Shown here piece by piece: positions 31,690-39,051 of a DNA stretch of 63,201 nucleotides (position 1 is its first letter; every line of letters begins with the position of its first letter). Both the position numbers and the translations under genes were made by a program. The stretch covers positions 1 to 63,201 of IMG/VR virus record IMGVR_UViG_3300022562_002172. One strand, 5' to 3'. This stretch comes from a virus. The notes under the pieces are model-generated. The model was not told where the DNA came from and made no database searches. It saw only the letters and a program-made list of their open reading frames with translations.

Positions 31690-33024
31690 CTACTCCGGGA
31701 AATCCGACATCTGCGCCGGCGGCCGCAGAGACGAAGTCTTCAGCTCCTGTCCGACCCCCAACACCTCGGCCTTGATCCCGTCAGTCCTGCCAAGGAGGTC
31801 AAAATTCCTCTCTATGAACGAGACAACCTTTCCAGGGTCCGCGTCCTTGGAGAAAGCAACGGTAGGTCCGTGACCCCTCAGCATGACGGCGGTCGACTCG
31901 CCGAATCGCTTCATCCCGGAGCTTACGTTCGCGCCGCTTTCGTGGGATCCGCACTCAAACGGCCACTGCTCCCGGACTGGTATCGAGTCCGGACGGTCCG
32001 GACGGAGCGGACAGTGGAAGTGGATCACGCAGTCCACACCCTCGTGGTCCCTGAACACGGAGATCTGGTCCTGGATCTCGAAGGACGGTTTCCTTCCGTA
32101 CGCTGTCACGGCCCTATCCTCCCCGAACTCGCATCTCGTCAGCCCCTCCTCGTCGATCTTCCTCACGTCAGCCCATCGTGCCGTCGTCAAGATCGACCTA
32201 TCACCTTCCCTGACGGACACGTACCCTGGGGTAGTGTCGAGAACGGCTTTGTAGGCCCCACGGCTCACGCAGTGCTCCAGGACGGCCCTGAGTGCCTCCG
32301 GGACCACCTCGGACGCCCACGGGACGTCCGGGCCCACGGGCGTTGTCGTTCTCGTAAAAGTGAGGCGGGACCTGGAGGACACCATCGTCGTGAGCCTCTC
32401 TAGGACCTCATCCTTGTCCAGGGATGTGTGGTACCTGACTTGCTCCGGGGCCACAATCATGTTTATGCGCGTGTGCATGTCGTTCGTCATGACGAGGTTG
32501 CAGGACGCCGACCTCAAGAATCTGTATCCAGCGACGAACTGTTCGTCCTCCGACGCCCCGGCCGTGGTCCGGAATCCGATCAGGTACAGGTCCTTTCGGT
32601 AGTGGCGGACGCCCGGGATGATCTTTTCGGACGGGTCCAGGGACGCTATGTGGCGCCCGTCCCCGGACCTTAGCATGGGCTCCAGCTTCCCGCTGTCGGT
32701 CGGGACCGACCCTTTTGCGAGGACTTTCGCCGTGAAGTCGACAAGGGAAACGGGGAGGAAGAGGACCTTCACGTCCGGATCGGCCACGATCCGGACGAGA
32801 AGCCGTCGGACGTCCTCGTTCGTCTCCAGGTCCCCGGTCCCGGAGTTGGCCATCCTCGTCAGATGCAGGTGAACGTTGTCCTCGCCCCAAACGGGGGCGC
32901 ACAGGTCCTTCAGGCGGCGGGCCGTCCGTCCGTACGCGACCGAGGACAGGGATAGGTGCGGCCTCACATGGAAAACGGTCCCTCCTCCTACTATGTGGAC
33001 CTGGGGTCCCAGTCCGTTTTCCAT
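31690..33024 (-). CDS. CoaB-like / class II aldolase-like fusion protein
   Basis: A 444-residue protein. N-terminal half: VHIVGGGTVFHVRPHLSLSS, then LETNEDVRRLLVRIVADPDV and KVLFLPVSLVDF, like the nucleotide-binding CoaB half of Dfp flavoproteins. C-terminal half: CVIHFHCPLRP, FECGSHESGANVSSGM, AVMLRGHGPTVAF, matching the H-x-H and later His zinc ligands of class II aldolase/adducin folds. Neither catalytic set can be confirmed by eye, and the substrate is unknown. GTGTAACTT lies 15 bases before the ATG. Confidence 0.7.
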   Translation of the reverse strand: MENGLGPQVHIVGGGTVFHVRPHLSLSSVAYGRTARRLKDLCAPVWGEDNVHLHLTRMANSGTGDLETNEDVRRLLVRIVADPDVKVLFLPVSLVDFTAKVLAKGSVPTDSGKLEPMLRSGDGRHIASLDPSEKIIPGVRHYRKDLYLIGFRTTAGASEDEQFVAGYRFLRSASCNLVMTNDMHTRINMIVAPEQVRYHTSLDKDEVLERLTTMVSSRSRLTFTRTTTPVGPDVPWASEVVPEALRAVLEHCVSRGAYKAVLDTTPGYVSVREGDRSILTTARWADVRKIDEEGLTRCEFGEDRAVTAYGRKPSFEIQDQISVFRDHEGVDCVIHFHCPLRPDRPDSIPVREQWPFECGSHESGANVSSGMKRFGESTAVMLRGHGPTVAFSKDADPGKVVSFIERNFDLLGRTDGIKAEVLGVGQELKTSSLRPPAQMSDFPE

Positions 33025-33042
33025 ACTCGGCCTCTGAGGAAG

Positions 33043-33372
33043 TTACACCCCCGTGGTCTGGCCTAGGTCCGGATCCGCTGGCCCGTCGTCCAAGTCGACG
33101 TTGTCCATGGCGACGCTCAGCCACCTTCGATATATCGCGGCGCGTCGGACCAAGGATTGGGCCCTCGTCATGAGGGATGCCTGATTGCCTTCCTCGAGGG
33201 CGTGGACGATCTCCTTCGGCTCCACCCGCTTTGACGCTTCCTCCGCGAGAACTCTGCCTAGGGCACAGTCCTGGTTCTCCAGCATGCTCAGGACGTCCTC
33301 CCTGCCTTCGAACTCTTTCCGAACGTCCGTCGCGAAGTCCTTCGGATAGGAAATCCTCATGTCCCCGATCAT
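33043..33372 (-). CDS. Hypothetical protein
   Basis: A 109-residue, mostly helical protein (ISYPKDFATDVRKEFEGRED, RAQSLVRRAAIYRRWLSVAM). ATG overlaps the upstream TGA. Its TAA stop is part of the GTGTAACTT promoter-like element of the next gene. Confidence 0.65.
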   Translation of the reverse strand: MIGDMRISYPKDFATDVRKEFEGREDVLSMLENQDCALGRVLAEEASKRVEPKEIVHALEEGNQASLMTRAQSLVRRAAIYRRWLSVAMDNVDLDDGPADPDLGQTTGV

Positions 33373-33722
33373 CCAGCGGGGCGTCCCCTCTTGCCCCTTT
33401 CGATCCTGCGCGCGGCCGCTGCGGACAGGATGCGGTCCATCTCCCTGACGGCGGCGGCCAGACCGGACCTGGAGCCGGAGGTGGCGGCTACCACCTCGGC
33501 GCTGACCACGTCGTAAGTGCCGGGCTCGACAAGTCCGTCCGCCTCGGCGCCTGATAGCCCCGCCAGCCCGTCTTTCGCCAGACCGATGAGGGTATTTAGC
33601 CCGCCGAGGGCGTCCCAGGCATCGGCGGAGCCGGTTGTTCCGGCAGAGTCGATGGGACAGGCGGTCCTGATGATCCTGTGGGCAGCTGCCGCCAGGTTTA
33701 CGTCTCCCATCAAGGGGGACAT
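33369..33722 (-). CDS. Hypothetical protein
   Basis: A 117-residue, Ala/Gly-rich helical protein (LAAAAHRIIRTACP, SAEVVAATSGSRSGLAA). Starts 12 bases after the sigma factor gene and is probably co-transcribed. Function unknown. Confidence 0.6.
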   Translation of the reverse strand: MSPLMGDVNLAAAAHRIIRTACPIDSAGTTGSADAWDALGGLNTLIGLAKDGLAGLSGAEADGLVEPGTYDVVSAEVVAATSGSRSGLAAAVREMDRILSAAAARRIERGKRGRPAG

Positions 33723-33734
33723 TCGACAAAGGCC

Positions 33735-34892
33735 CTATTCCGAACCGGAGTGTTCGAGGACGAGGCGGGACCTGTCCTTCAGCTTCTTCAGGGCCCTGGC
33801 CTCTAGCTGCCGAATCCTCTCCCTGGACAGGTCGTACTTATCGGCTATCTGCTGGAGCGTGAGGGGCTCTGACCCGCCGAGGGCGAACCTCCACCGGATG
33901 ATCCTCGACTCGATGGGTGTCAGGACGGTCAGGAGGACATCCAGGTCGTTGGATAGCTCCTTCTTCCAGAGCTCCTCCGACGGGCTTTCCGCGGACGGGT
34001 CCGGGAGGAAAGAAACGAAGGGCTGGGCCTCATCCAGCTCGGTGACGGGGGCGTCCAGAGAAAAGGAGTGCTTCATCCTGGCTTGCCTGATCAATCTGAC
34101 CTTGTCCTCGGTGATCCCGAGGGCCTCCGCCGCCTCTTTGTCGTCCAGCTTCTCCCCGGTTTTGGCGAAGTGGACCCTCTCCAGCCGGACCAGCTTCGAG
34201 GAGGCCTCGGACATGTGAACCGGTATGCGGACGATCCTGTCCAAGTCCGCGAGGCCCCTCTTCATGGCCTGACGGATCCACCAGACGGCGTACGTTGAGA
34301 AACGGACGTCTCGCCCGCGGTCGAACTTCTCGACCGCCCGCATGAGGCCCATGTTCCCCTCCTGTATCAAGTCCGAGGACGTCATGCTGGTCCCGTGCGT
34401 CGAATAACGGTGGGCGAACATGACAACGAGCCGTAGGTTCGCCACCACTATCCGGTTCTTCTTGGAGCTCACCGAGCTCGCTGCCAACCTGACCCGTGCG
34501 GACCACCTCCTTCCCGCCGGGTCCTCCTGGGCCTCGGAGAGGGAAGACACCTCGTCGGCCGTCACGTCCATGACTTTGGCCACGGCCCTCGCCCCGACGA
34601 CAGACGCGACGAGGGACTCGAGGCTCCTTCTGTCTCCGGGCTTGAAGGCCGCGAACGCGGCCTTCATTTGCTCGAAGGCCGGGCTCTCATCGTTCCCGGA
34701 CGCGACGGCCGACGCGGACATCACGGCCGACGGCCTTGAGAACAGCTCAAGGAGGAGCTTCGTCTCCGCCCTCTCGAGGGCCATGAACGCGGACTCTTCT
34801 TCCTCCCTGGAGAGAAGGGAGAACGCAGCCATCTCCTTGAAGTAACCGGAGAGCCTCACTCCGGCATGGTTATTTCTTGCTCTGTGACTCAT
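33735..34892 (-). CDS. Sigma-70 family RNA polymerase sigma factor (RpoD/SigA-like)
   Basis: A 385-residue sigma factor with regions 1.2 to 4. Region 2.1-2.2: NLRLVVMFAHRY and SSDLIQEGNMGLMRAVEKFD (about 152-191); 2.3-2.4: RFSTYAVWWIRQAMKRGL (197-214); region 3: IPVHMSEASSKLVRLERV; region 4: PLTLQQIADKYDLSRERIRQ then LEARALKKLK. Region 1.1 is absent and 1.2 is enlarged. It should redirect host RNA polymerase, perhaps to the TANNNT promoters seen here. ATG overlaps the upstream TGA. Confidence 0.94.
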   Translation of the reverse strand: MSHRARNNHAGVRLSGYFKEMAAFSLLSREEEESAFMALERAETKLLLELFSRPSAVMSASAVASGNDESPAFEQMKAAFAAFKPGDRRSLESLVASVVGARAVAKVMDVTADEVSSLSEAQEDPAGRRWSARVRLAASSVSSKKNRIVVANLRLVVMFAHRYSTHGTSMTSSDLIQEGNMGLMRAVEKFDRGRDVRFSTYAVWWIRQAMKRGLADLDRIVRIPVHMSEASSKLVRLERVHFAKTGEKLDDKEAAEALGITEDKVRLIRQARMKHSFSLDAPVTELDEAQPFVSFLPDPSAESPSEELWKKELSNDLDVLLTVLTPIESRIIRWRFALGGSEPLTLQQIADKYDLSRERIRQLEARALKKLKDRSRLVLEHSGSE

Positions 34893-35056
34893 CTGGACGT
34901 TATCGCTACGATGACGACGAGAGCCAATAGGACGATCAAGATGATAGCGTAATCCGATGGGCGGGCAGAGCCCTCGGCCCTCCCGAACACGCGGTTCGCT
35001 TCGGCCAGGGCGTCCCGGTGCCGCCTTCGTTCTGCCGCACCGGGGTTGCGCCTCAA
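34889..35056 (-). CDS. Small single-span membrane protein (55 aa)
   Basis: A 55-residue frame starting at TTG overlapping the upstream TGA: Arg-rich start, then a C-terminal membrane span (YAIILIVLLALVVIVAITSR). It ends on the ATGA that starts the sigma factor, so the two are co-translated. An anti-sigma or membrane tether role is possible but unsupported. Confidence 0.6.
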   Translation of the reverse strand: MRRNPGAAERRRHRDALAEANRVFGRAEGSARPSDYAIILIVLLALVVIVAITSR

Positions 35057-35427
35057 GGGCCGGCCGCCCCCCGCAACATCCGGAGGCGCTCCCCGAGCCT
35101 CGAGCCCGGGTGGATCTCCGCCACGGCCTCGAGGTTAGTCCCGTGTTCCTTCATCTGCTCGATCTCGATGCTGCATGGCTCTTGCCCCTGCCCGAGAATC
35201 AAGTACGCCCGCTCCGGGTCGTCCGGATCCGGCAGAACTTCCTGGACGTCCGGAAGCCCGGACTTCCTGATCCTCCTCTGCAGCTCTTCCGTCATCTTCG
35301 CTCTATCCCCGTTACGGAACTCGAACTTCTCCTTACGCCCGAGCTCCGAAGGCACGACCTCCGCCATGTAAACGCCAAACCCGAAGGACCTGATCAGGAG
35401 ATGCTTCCTGGAAGAAATACCCGCCAC
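35053..35427 (-). CDS. Hypothetical protein
   Basis: A 124-residue alpha/beta protein (SSRKHLLIRSFGFGVYMAEV, ELGRKEKFEFRNGDRAKMTE). GTG 35427 is set by TATCGT six bases upstream, in a promoter that mirrors the divergent one. First gene of the operon containing the sigma factor. Confidence 0.62.
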   Translation of the reverse strand: MAGISSRKHLLIRSFGFGVYMAEVVPSELGRKEKFEFRNGDRAKMTEELQRRIRKSGLPDVQEVLPDPDDPERAYLILGQGQEPCSIEIEQMKEHGTNLEAVAEIHPGSRLGERLRMLRGAAGP

Positions 35428-35428
35428 A

Positions 35429-35462
35429 TCGACACGATACACGCCCGGCTGTACCGTGTCGA
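35429..35462. promoter_or_regulatory. Symmetric bidirectional promoter
   Basis: Inverted repeat of 13-base arms (one mismatch) with an 8-base centre. Each arm carries TGTAYCGTGTCGA: minus box TATCGT (35434-35439), six bases to GTG 35427; plus box TACCGT (35452-35457), seven bases to ATG 35465. The symmetry suggests one factor controls both directions. Confidence 0.6.
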
Positions 35463-35464
35463 CG

Positions 35465-35908
35465 ATGCAACAGAAGGGGACGCCGGGGGCCGGGTCGCTA
35501 GGGGCACTACACGAGATCGTGAAGAACATGCTCCGGGAGTCCGTCAAGAAGCTCTCCGGGGACGGCCCTCCGGTCCCCGAGTCCGAGGTTGACTCCCTCA
35601 CCCAGCTCTGCATGATGGGAGTGTCCGTAACGGGGACGGAAAATCCGAGGGAGTTCCTCCGCGGCGTGTCGGACAGGCTCCTCGAGTACATCGTTCAGAA
35701 CCGCGAGGAGATCAAGAAGAACCCGGTGATAGGGAAGATACACCAGTTCTTCCTCATCGAGTGGTGCTACCGAAACGGGCACCTGGACGGGGACTGGGCC
35801 TGGAAGTGGAAAAACCCGAGGGAGGGAGACCTGTTCTATAAGCCGAAGGTCCCGCTGGACCGAGTCAGGTTCCCCGACGCGGCTGTCCCAAATCCGTCAG
35901 AAGCTTGA
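35465..35908 (+). CDS. Hypothetical protein
   Basis: A 147-residue protein, N-terminal helical (LHEIVKNMLRESVKKLSG), C-terminal aromatic (IEWCYRNGHLDGDWAWKWKN). Overlaps the convergent phosphatase gene by 44 bases. Not recognised. Confidence 0.68.
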   Translation: MQQKGTPGAGSLGALHEIVKNMLRESVKKLSGDGPPVPESEVDSLTQLCMMGVSVTGTENPREFLRGVSDRLLEYIVQNREEIKKNPVIGKIHQFFLIEWCYRNGHLDGDWAWKWKNPREGDLFYKPKVPLDRVRFPDAAVPNPSEA

Positions 35909-36365
35909 GGAACCACGGGTTCGACAGGGCGCCCTCCCCTCGGGCGGACCGGATCGTCCGGATCGCCTCCGCCGGGTTCATGGCGGTTGGTCCCCGGCAG
36001 AGGGCCAGGCCGGACACGAGGCCGGACCGGTTTCTGCCGGCAAAGCAGGTTACCAGGACACGAAGGTCCTGCTCGAGCCACTTGATCACCTGCGTCGCCG
36101 CACGGACGGCCTCGTAGGCCTCCTCCCGCCGCATCGGCGTCCCGTCGTCGTTCAGGTGAGCCTGGATGACCTGGACGCCGGGAAAGCACTCCGGGACCTG
36201 ATACTCCATCGCGCAGAGAGCGAGGCAATCGAAGTGGCTGGCGAGGCGCCAGCCGGGCGGGGGCCAGCCTCCCATCCAGAGGTTTCCGTGGACCTGGCTG
36301 GCCGTGGCCGGAATGACCGGATAGGTCAGATTTGTCTCGAGCTCCATGTACACGTCCGCCTTCAT
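35865..36365 (-). CDS. Dual-specificity/tyrosine phosphatase-like protein
   Basis: A 166-residue protein with the CX5R active-site loop VTCFAGRNRSGLVSGLAL (about residues 112-129); the usual His before the Cys is Thr. Upstream segments (VHGNLWMGGWPPP, FDCLALCAMEYQ, VIQAHLNDDG) match the order of small DSP folds, with Asp in the DDG loop as possible general acid. Substrate could be protein, RNA 5' ends or a nucleotide. A longer start is possible. Confidence 0.8.
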   Translation of the reverse strand: MKADVYMELETNLTYPVIPATASQVHGNLWMGGWPPPGWRLASHFDCLALCAMEYQVPECFPGVQVIQAHLNDDGTPMRREEAYEAVRAATQVIKWLEQDLRVLVTCFAGRNRSGLVSGLALCRGPTAMNPAEAIRTIRSARGEGALSNPWFLKLLTDLGQPRRGT

Positions 36366-36402
36366 GGGAGGGCCAACGGCTCCTCCCGAATGACAGCGAC
36401 TC

Positions 36403-36948
36403 TCACAGCAGGTGTTCCGCCCGGAGGCTTTCACGAACAGCCATGACAATTCTTCCGAGCTTGTTCTGCCCGGCCCGGGTCGCGCCCCACCCCCAGTATC
36501 CGTCCCCCATCGACGCTTCCGCTATCGGCACGTCCCCGCTCCCGAGAAGGGCTTCGCGCAGGTCCCGGTGGCGCCTGAACTTCGCCAGGCAGACTTCGTA
36601 CATGACGACGTCTTTCGTCTTTGCGAACAGGGGCTCCGCGTCCTGGGACCTGCGTATTCCGTCGTCTGGTTGCCGGACGTGCTTCACTCTGACGGCCATG
36701 TCTTCTGGAGGCAGAAGGTCCCAATCGCCACGGATGGGCTTCGTGTTGTCCCTACCGGCTTCTGCAGCCTTCCTGGGCGTGATCTGGCCGTGGACCCAGT
36801 CCACCAGGTCCGGACGGTGAGGGTGGAACTTCATGGCCTGGAACGCGTGCTCGCTCGTCATCCAGTCCCGTCCGTATACGCGGACCGTGTGCCGGCTGAA
36901 GTTCGAGAGGAAGCCCCATGGGTCCCTCGGGTCGTAGAAGGTGATCAT
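36403..36948 (-). CDS. NADAR (YbiA-like) domain protein
   Basis: A 181-residue protein matching the NADAR fold: WGFLSNFSRHTVRVYGRDWM, TSEHAFQAMKF, PRKAAEAGRDNTKPIRGDWD, LREALLGSGDVPIAEASMGD, YWGWG, NKLGRIVMAVRESLR. Known members act on ADP-ribosylated or ribosylated riboflavin-type substrates, and some remove ADP-ribose from guanine in DNA. In a phage this could undo a host ADP-ribosylation defence. Confidence 0.88.
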   Translation of the reverse strand: MITFYDPRDPWGFLSNFSRHTVRVYGRDWMTSEHAFQAMKFHPHRPDLVDWVHGQITPRKAAEAGRDNTKPIRGDWDLLPPEDMAVRVKHVRQPDDGIRRSQDAEPLFAKTKDVVMYEVCLAKFRRHRDLREALLGSGDVPIAEASMGDGYWGWGATRAGQNKLGRIVMAVRESLRAEHLL

Positions 36949-36949
36949 G

Positions 36950-37168
36950 TCAGTTCATCGCGGCGAGCCGCGTCACGGAGCAGGTACGTCCGTGACAGGA
37001 CGTCCCTCCACACTCCGGGCACGGGGCTGCCTGGGCCGAAGGCCGGGCTTTCACCTCAGGGGCGCTGAACCCGCATGCACCGCACACCCCGCAGTCGTCG
37101 CAGAAGCGGTTGAGGCGACAGAGGGGGCACTCCCTGCCCGAGCGGTGCTTTAGTATTCTGGTTTCCAT
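36950..37168 (-). CDS. Small multi-zinc-ribbon protein
   Basis: A 72-residue protein with three cysteine clusters: CPLCRLNRFC, CDDCGVCGACG, and CPECGGTSCHGRTC. It could bind two or three zinc ions. ATG overlaps the upstream TGA (TGATG). Likely a nucleic-acid or protein adaptor, by fold type only. Confidence 0.68.
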   Translation of the reverse strand: METRILKHRSGRECPLCRLNRFCDDCGVCGACGFSAPEVKARPSAQAAPCPECGGTSCHGRTCSVTRLAAMN

Positions 37169-37449
37169 CACACACCGAGTATCGAGACGCCGCTCGTCAT
37201 GTCCGAGAACGACATTGCGCCCATGCTCCAGAGGGTGCCCTCGACGAACCGGAGCCACTCCCTGGCCTGGGCTCCTTTCTCCTCGACCATGAGCCTCGGT
37301 ATTTGCCTGCACATCCAGAGGCAGTGCGCCGCAATCTGGAGCTCGTTCGGCCCGCGCGCGGACGGCGCGAATGCCGCCGGCTCTACGCCAGCGGAGGCGA
37401 ACAGGGACGCGTACTTGTTTGCCTTTACCCGAAGGTTCTCGTCCGTCAT
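37168..37449 (-). CDS. Small conserved protein, WMCRQI family (copy 2)
   Basis: A 93-residue paralog of the gene at 4018-4305: MTDE start, KYASLF, HCLWMCRQIPRLM, REWLRFVEGTLWSMGAMS. TAAGGT (37457-37462) lies seven bases before ATG 37449, and the ATG also overlaps the upstream stop. Role unknown. Confidence 0.78.
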   Translation of the reverse strand: MTDENLRVKANKYASLFASAGVEPAAFAPSARGPNELQIAAHCLWMCRQIPRLMVEEKGAQAREWLRFVEGTLWSMGAMSFSDMTSGVSILGV

Positions 37450-37928
37450 TGGAGCGACCTTACCGTACGCCGGCCACCCGGAACCTCCGGGAGGTGCATG
37501 TACCCGGTCCCCTCTTTCAGAAGGGCCAGTATCCCAATGAGGGCGGCGAGGACGGTCGCCTCGTCCGGGTTGTCCAGGAGGGCCAGCGCCTCGAGCTCGA
37601 GGGAAGCGGCCTGGAGGTACGCGTCCCTTGCGTCCGCCACTTTCCTGTCCGTGAGGCAGTTCTGCCCCCTGAGCTTCATGAAGACGGCCTTCCTGCGGAG
37701 CTCCTCATAGAGCGCCGCACGGTCCTTTTTCGATATGCGCTTCCCGAAGCTCCTTGCCAAGGAGGTTCGTATTCGCTCCGACCTGCTCCAGTTCCCGTCG
37801 GGCCACTCCTTGCGGAGACGCTCCGCCTCGGCATCCAGGGCCCTGACCACGGACGGGTGGACGTCGACCGTCACCTTGACCGAGTTCTTCGCCCTCGGCC
37901 TTGGCTTCCTAGTCTTCGGCTTCGGCAT
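37446..37928 (-). CDS. Ribbon-helix-helix-like protein
   Basis: A 160-residue protein. After a basic leader (PKPKTRKPRPRAK), NSVKVTVDVHPSVVRALDAE then SRSERIRTSLARSFGKR fits a ribbon-helix-helix DNA-binding domain (about residues 15-65). The C-terminal part is helical. GGAGAG precedes ATG 37928. Possibly an autoregulator. Confidence 0.65.
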   Translation of the reverse strand: MPKPKTRKPRPRAKNSVKVTVDVHPSVVRALDAEAERLRKEWPDGNWSRSERIRTSLARSFGKRISKKDRAALYEELRRKAVFMKLRGQNCLTDRKVADARDAYLQAASLELEALALLDNPDEATVLAALIGILALLKEGTGYMHLPEVPGGRRTVRSLQ

Positions 37929-37977
37929 ACTCTCCGCCTGTCCGGACAAACCCGGACATAGGAGGCATATCGGCCGC

Positions 37978-38370
37978 CTAGCCGAGAAAGCGGATGGCGG
38001 CGGCGTTACACAGGACGTGCATCACATTGTCCGTGATGATCATGAGCCAGACGCTCATCCAGACCGGACGGTCCTTGTGGTACCCAGTCCCGGAGCACTC
38101 CGACCACGGCCAGTTCTTGAGGCTGGGTTGGGCGAAGTTCTTGACCCAGCATACGTACCGTGCGAGCCTCCAGCGATCGATGATGAAATGCGTCACAAGG
38201 ATCACAGCAAGGGCCGCGGGGCTCCTGGTCAGGATGGCGAACGGGAGCGTGTACGTAGCGGCGTGGACGAGGGCCGCCACGGACGCCTTGGTCTTCTCGT
38301 TCGCCATCCAATCGGACTGGAGGACATAGTCCCCGAACGCATGCAGGACGAGCTGGTCCGCGGTGACCAT
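37978..38370 (-). CDS. Polytopic membrane protein (DUF3307-like)
   Basis: A 130-residue protein: LHAFGDYVLQSDWMANEKTK, ALVHAATYTLPFAILT, VILVTHFIIDRWRLARYVCW, VWLMIITDNVMHVLCN. Three to four spans with conserved His/Asp residues (THFIIDR, DNVMH) typical of DUF3307-like phage and bacterial membrane proteins of unknown function. ATG overlaps the stop of the RRM gene. Confidence 0.78.
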   Translation of the reverse strand: MVTADQLVLHAFGDYVLQSDWMANEKTKASVAALVHAATYTLPFAILTRSPAALAVILVTHFIIDRWRLARYVCWVKNFAQPSLKNWPWSECSGTGYHKDRPVWMSVWLMIITDNVMHVLCNAAAIRFLG

Positions 38371-38756
38371 CAGTAGTCGTCGTCTCGTCGCCTGCGGCTG
38401 CCCTTCTTCTTCCCGCGGCCTCCACCAAAGCCGCCTCCTCCGCTGCCGCCCCCACCGAATCCGCCGCCTCCTCCGAACCCGTTCCCTCCGCCGCCTCCTC
38501 CGAACCCGCCTCGACTTGGGCGAGCCTCAGCCTCGTTGACGCGGAGGGAACGCCCGTCGAGCTCCTGTCCGTCCCAGTTGGACATGGCCTCTGCGGCCTC
38601 CGCGTCCGTCGCGTATTCGACGAAGGCGAATCCGCGGCTCCTGCCGGTCTCCCTGTCCAGAATCAGCTTGACAGATTTCGCGCCCGTGAACGCTCCGCGC
38701 AGGGAGTCCTCAGTCGTCCCGTAGGACAGGTTTCCGACATACAGCCTATTTCCCAT
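38370..38756 (-). CDS. RRM RNA-binding protein with glycine-rich tail
   Basis: A 128-residue protein: one RNA-recognition motif with RNP2 LYVGNLSY (about 5-12) and RNP1 RGFAFVEY (about 41-48), then GGGFGGGG-type repeats and a basic-acidic end (RRRRDDDY). It resembles cyanobacterial and plant glycine-rich RNA-binding proteins. It could protect or unfold mRNA, and the Gly tail may drive condensation. TAGGAG lies upstream as a ribosome site. Confidence 0.93.
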   Translation of the reverse strand: MGNRLYVGNLSYGTTEDSLRGAFTGAKSVKLILDRETGRSRGFAFVEYATDAEAAEAMSNWDGQELDGRSLRVNEAEARPSRGGFGGGGGGNGFGGGGGFGGGGSGGGGFGGGRGKKKGSRRRRDDDY

Positions 38757-38757
38757 C

Positions 38758-39027
38758 TCATACTCCTATTACGTGGGGCCTATTCTTGACCCTCCGAACT
38801 TCGCTCCCCTCGGTCATCACGGACGCCTCCACCACTTTGGCCTTGCGGTTCGAGATCGACCTGCCGTACTGGACGTCGTCCAAAACGAGGACCCTCCCCT
38901 CTCCCCAGACCTCCACGAACTTCTTGTCTCGGAGAAGGCGGGCCGCCGCGAGGCCACAGGCGCACCACCGCCATCCGTCCTTGAGCTTGACGATGTCATG
39001 GCACGACGTGCAGTTTAGGAGCTTCAA
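38758..39027 (-). CDS. Small Cys-containing protein
   Basis: An 89-residue protein with CTSC near residue 6 and CAC near 22, then a basic beta-like region (VLVLDDVQYGRSISNRKAKV). TTG 39027 lies 11 bases after TAACTT in a GTGTAACTTGTC element. Its TGA abuts the RRM gene. Confidence 0.6.
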   Translation of the reverse strand: MKLLNCTSCHDIVKLKDGWRWCACGLAAARLLRDKKFVEVWGEGRVLVLDDVQYGRSISNRKAKVVEASVMTEGSEVRRVKNRPHVIGV

Positions 39028-39051
39028 CTGGCCGGGACAAGTTACACCGGA

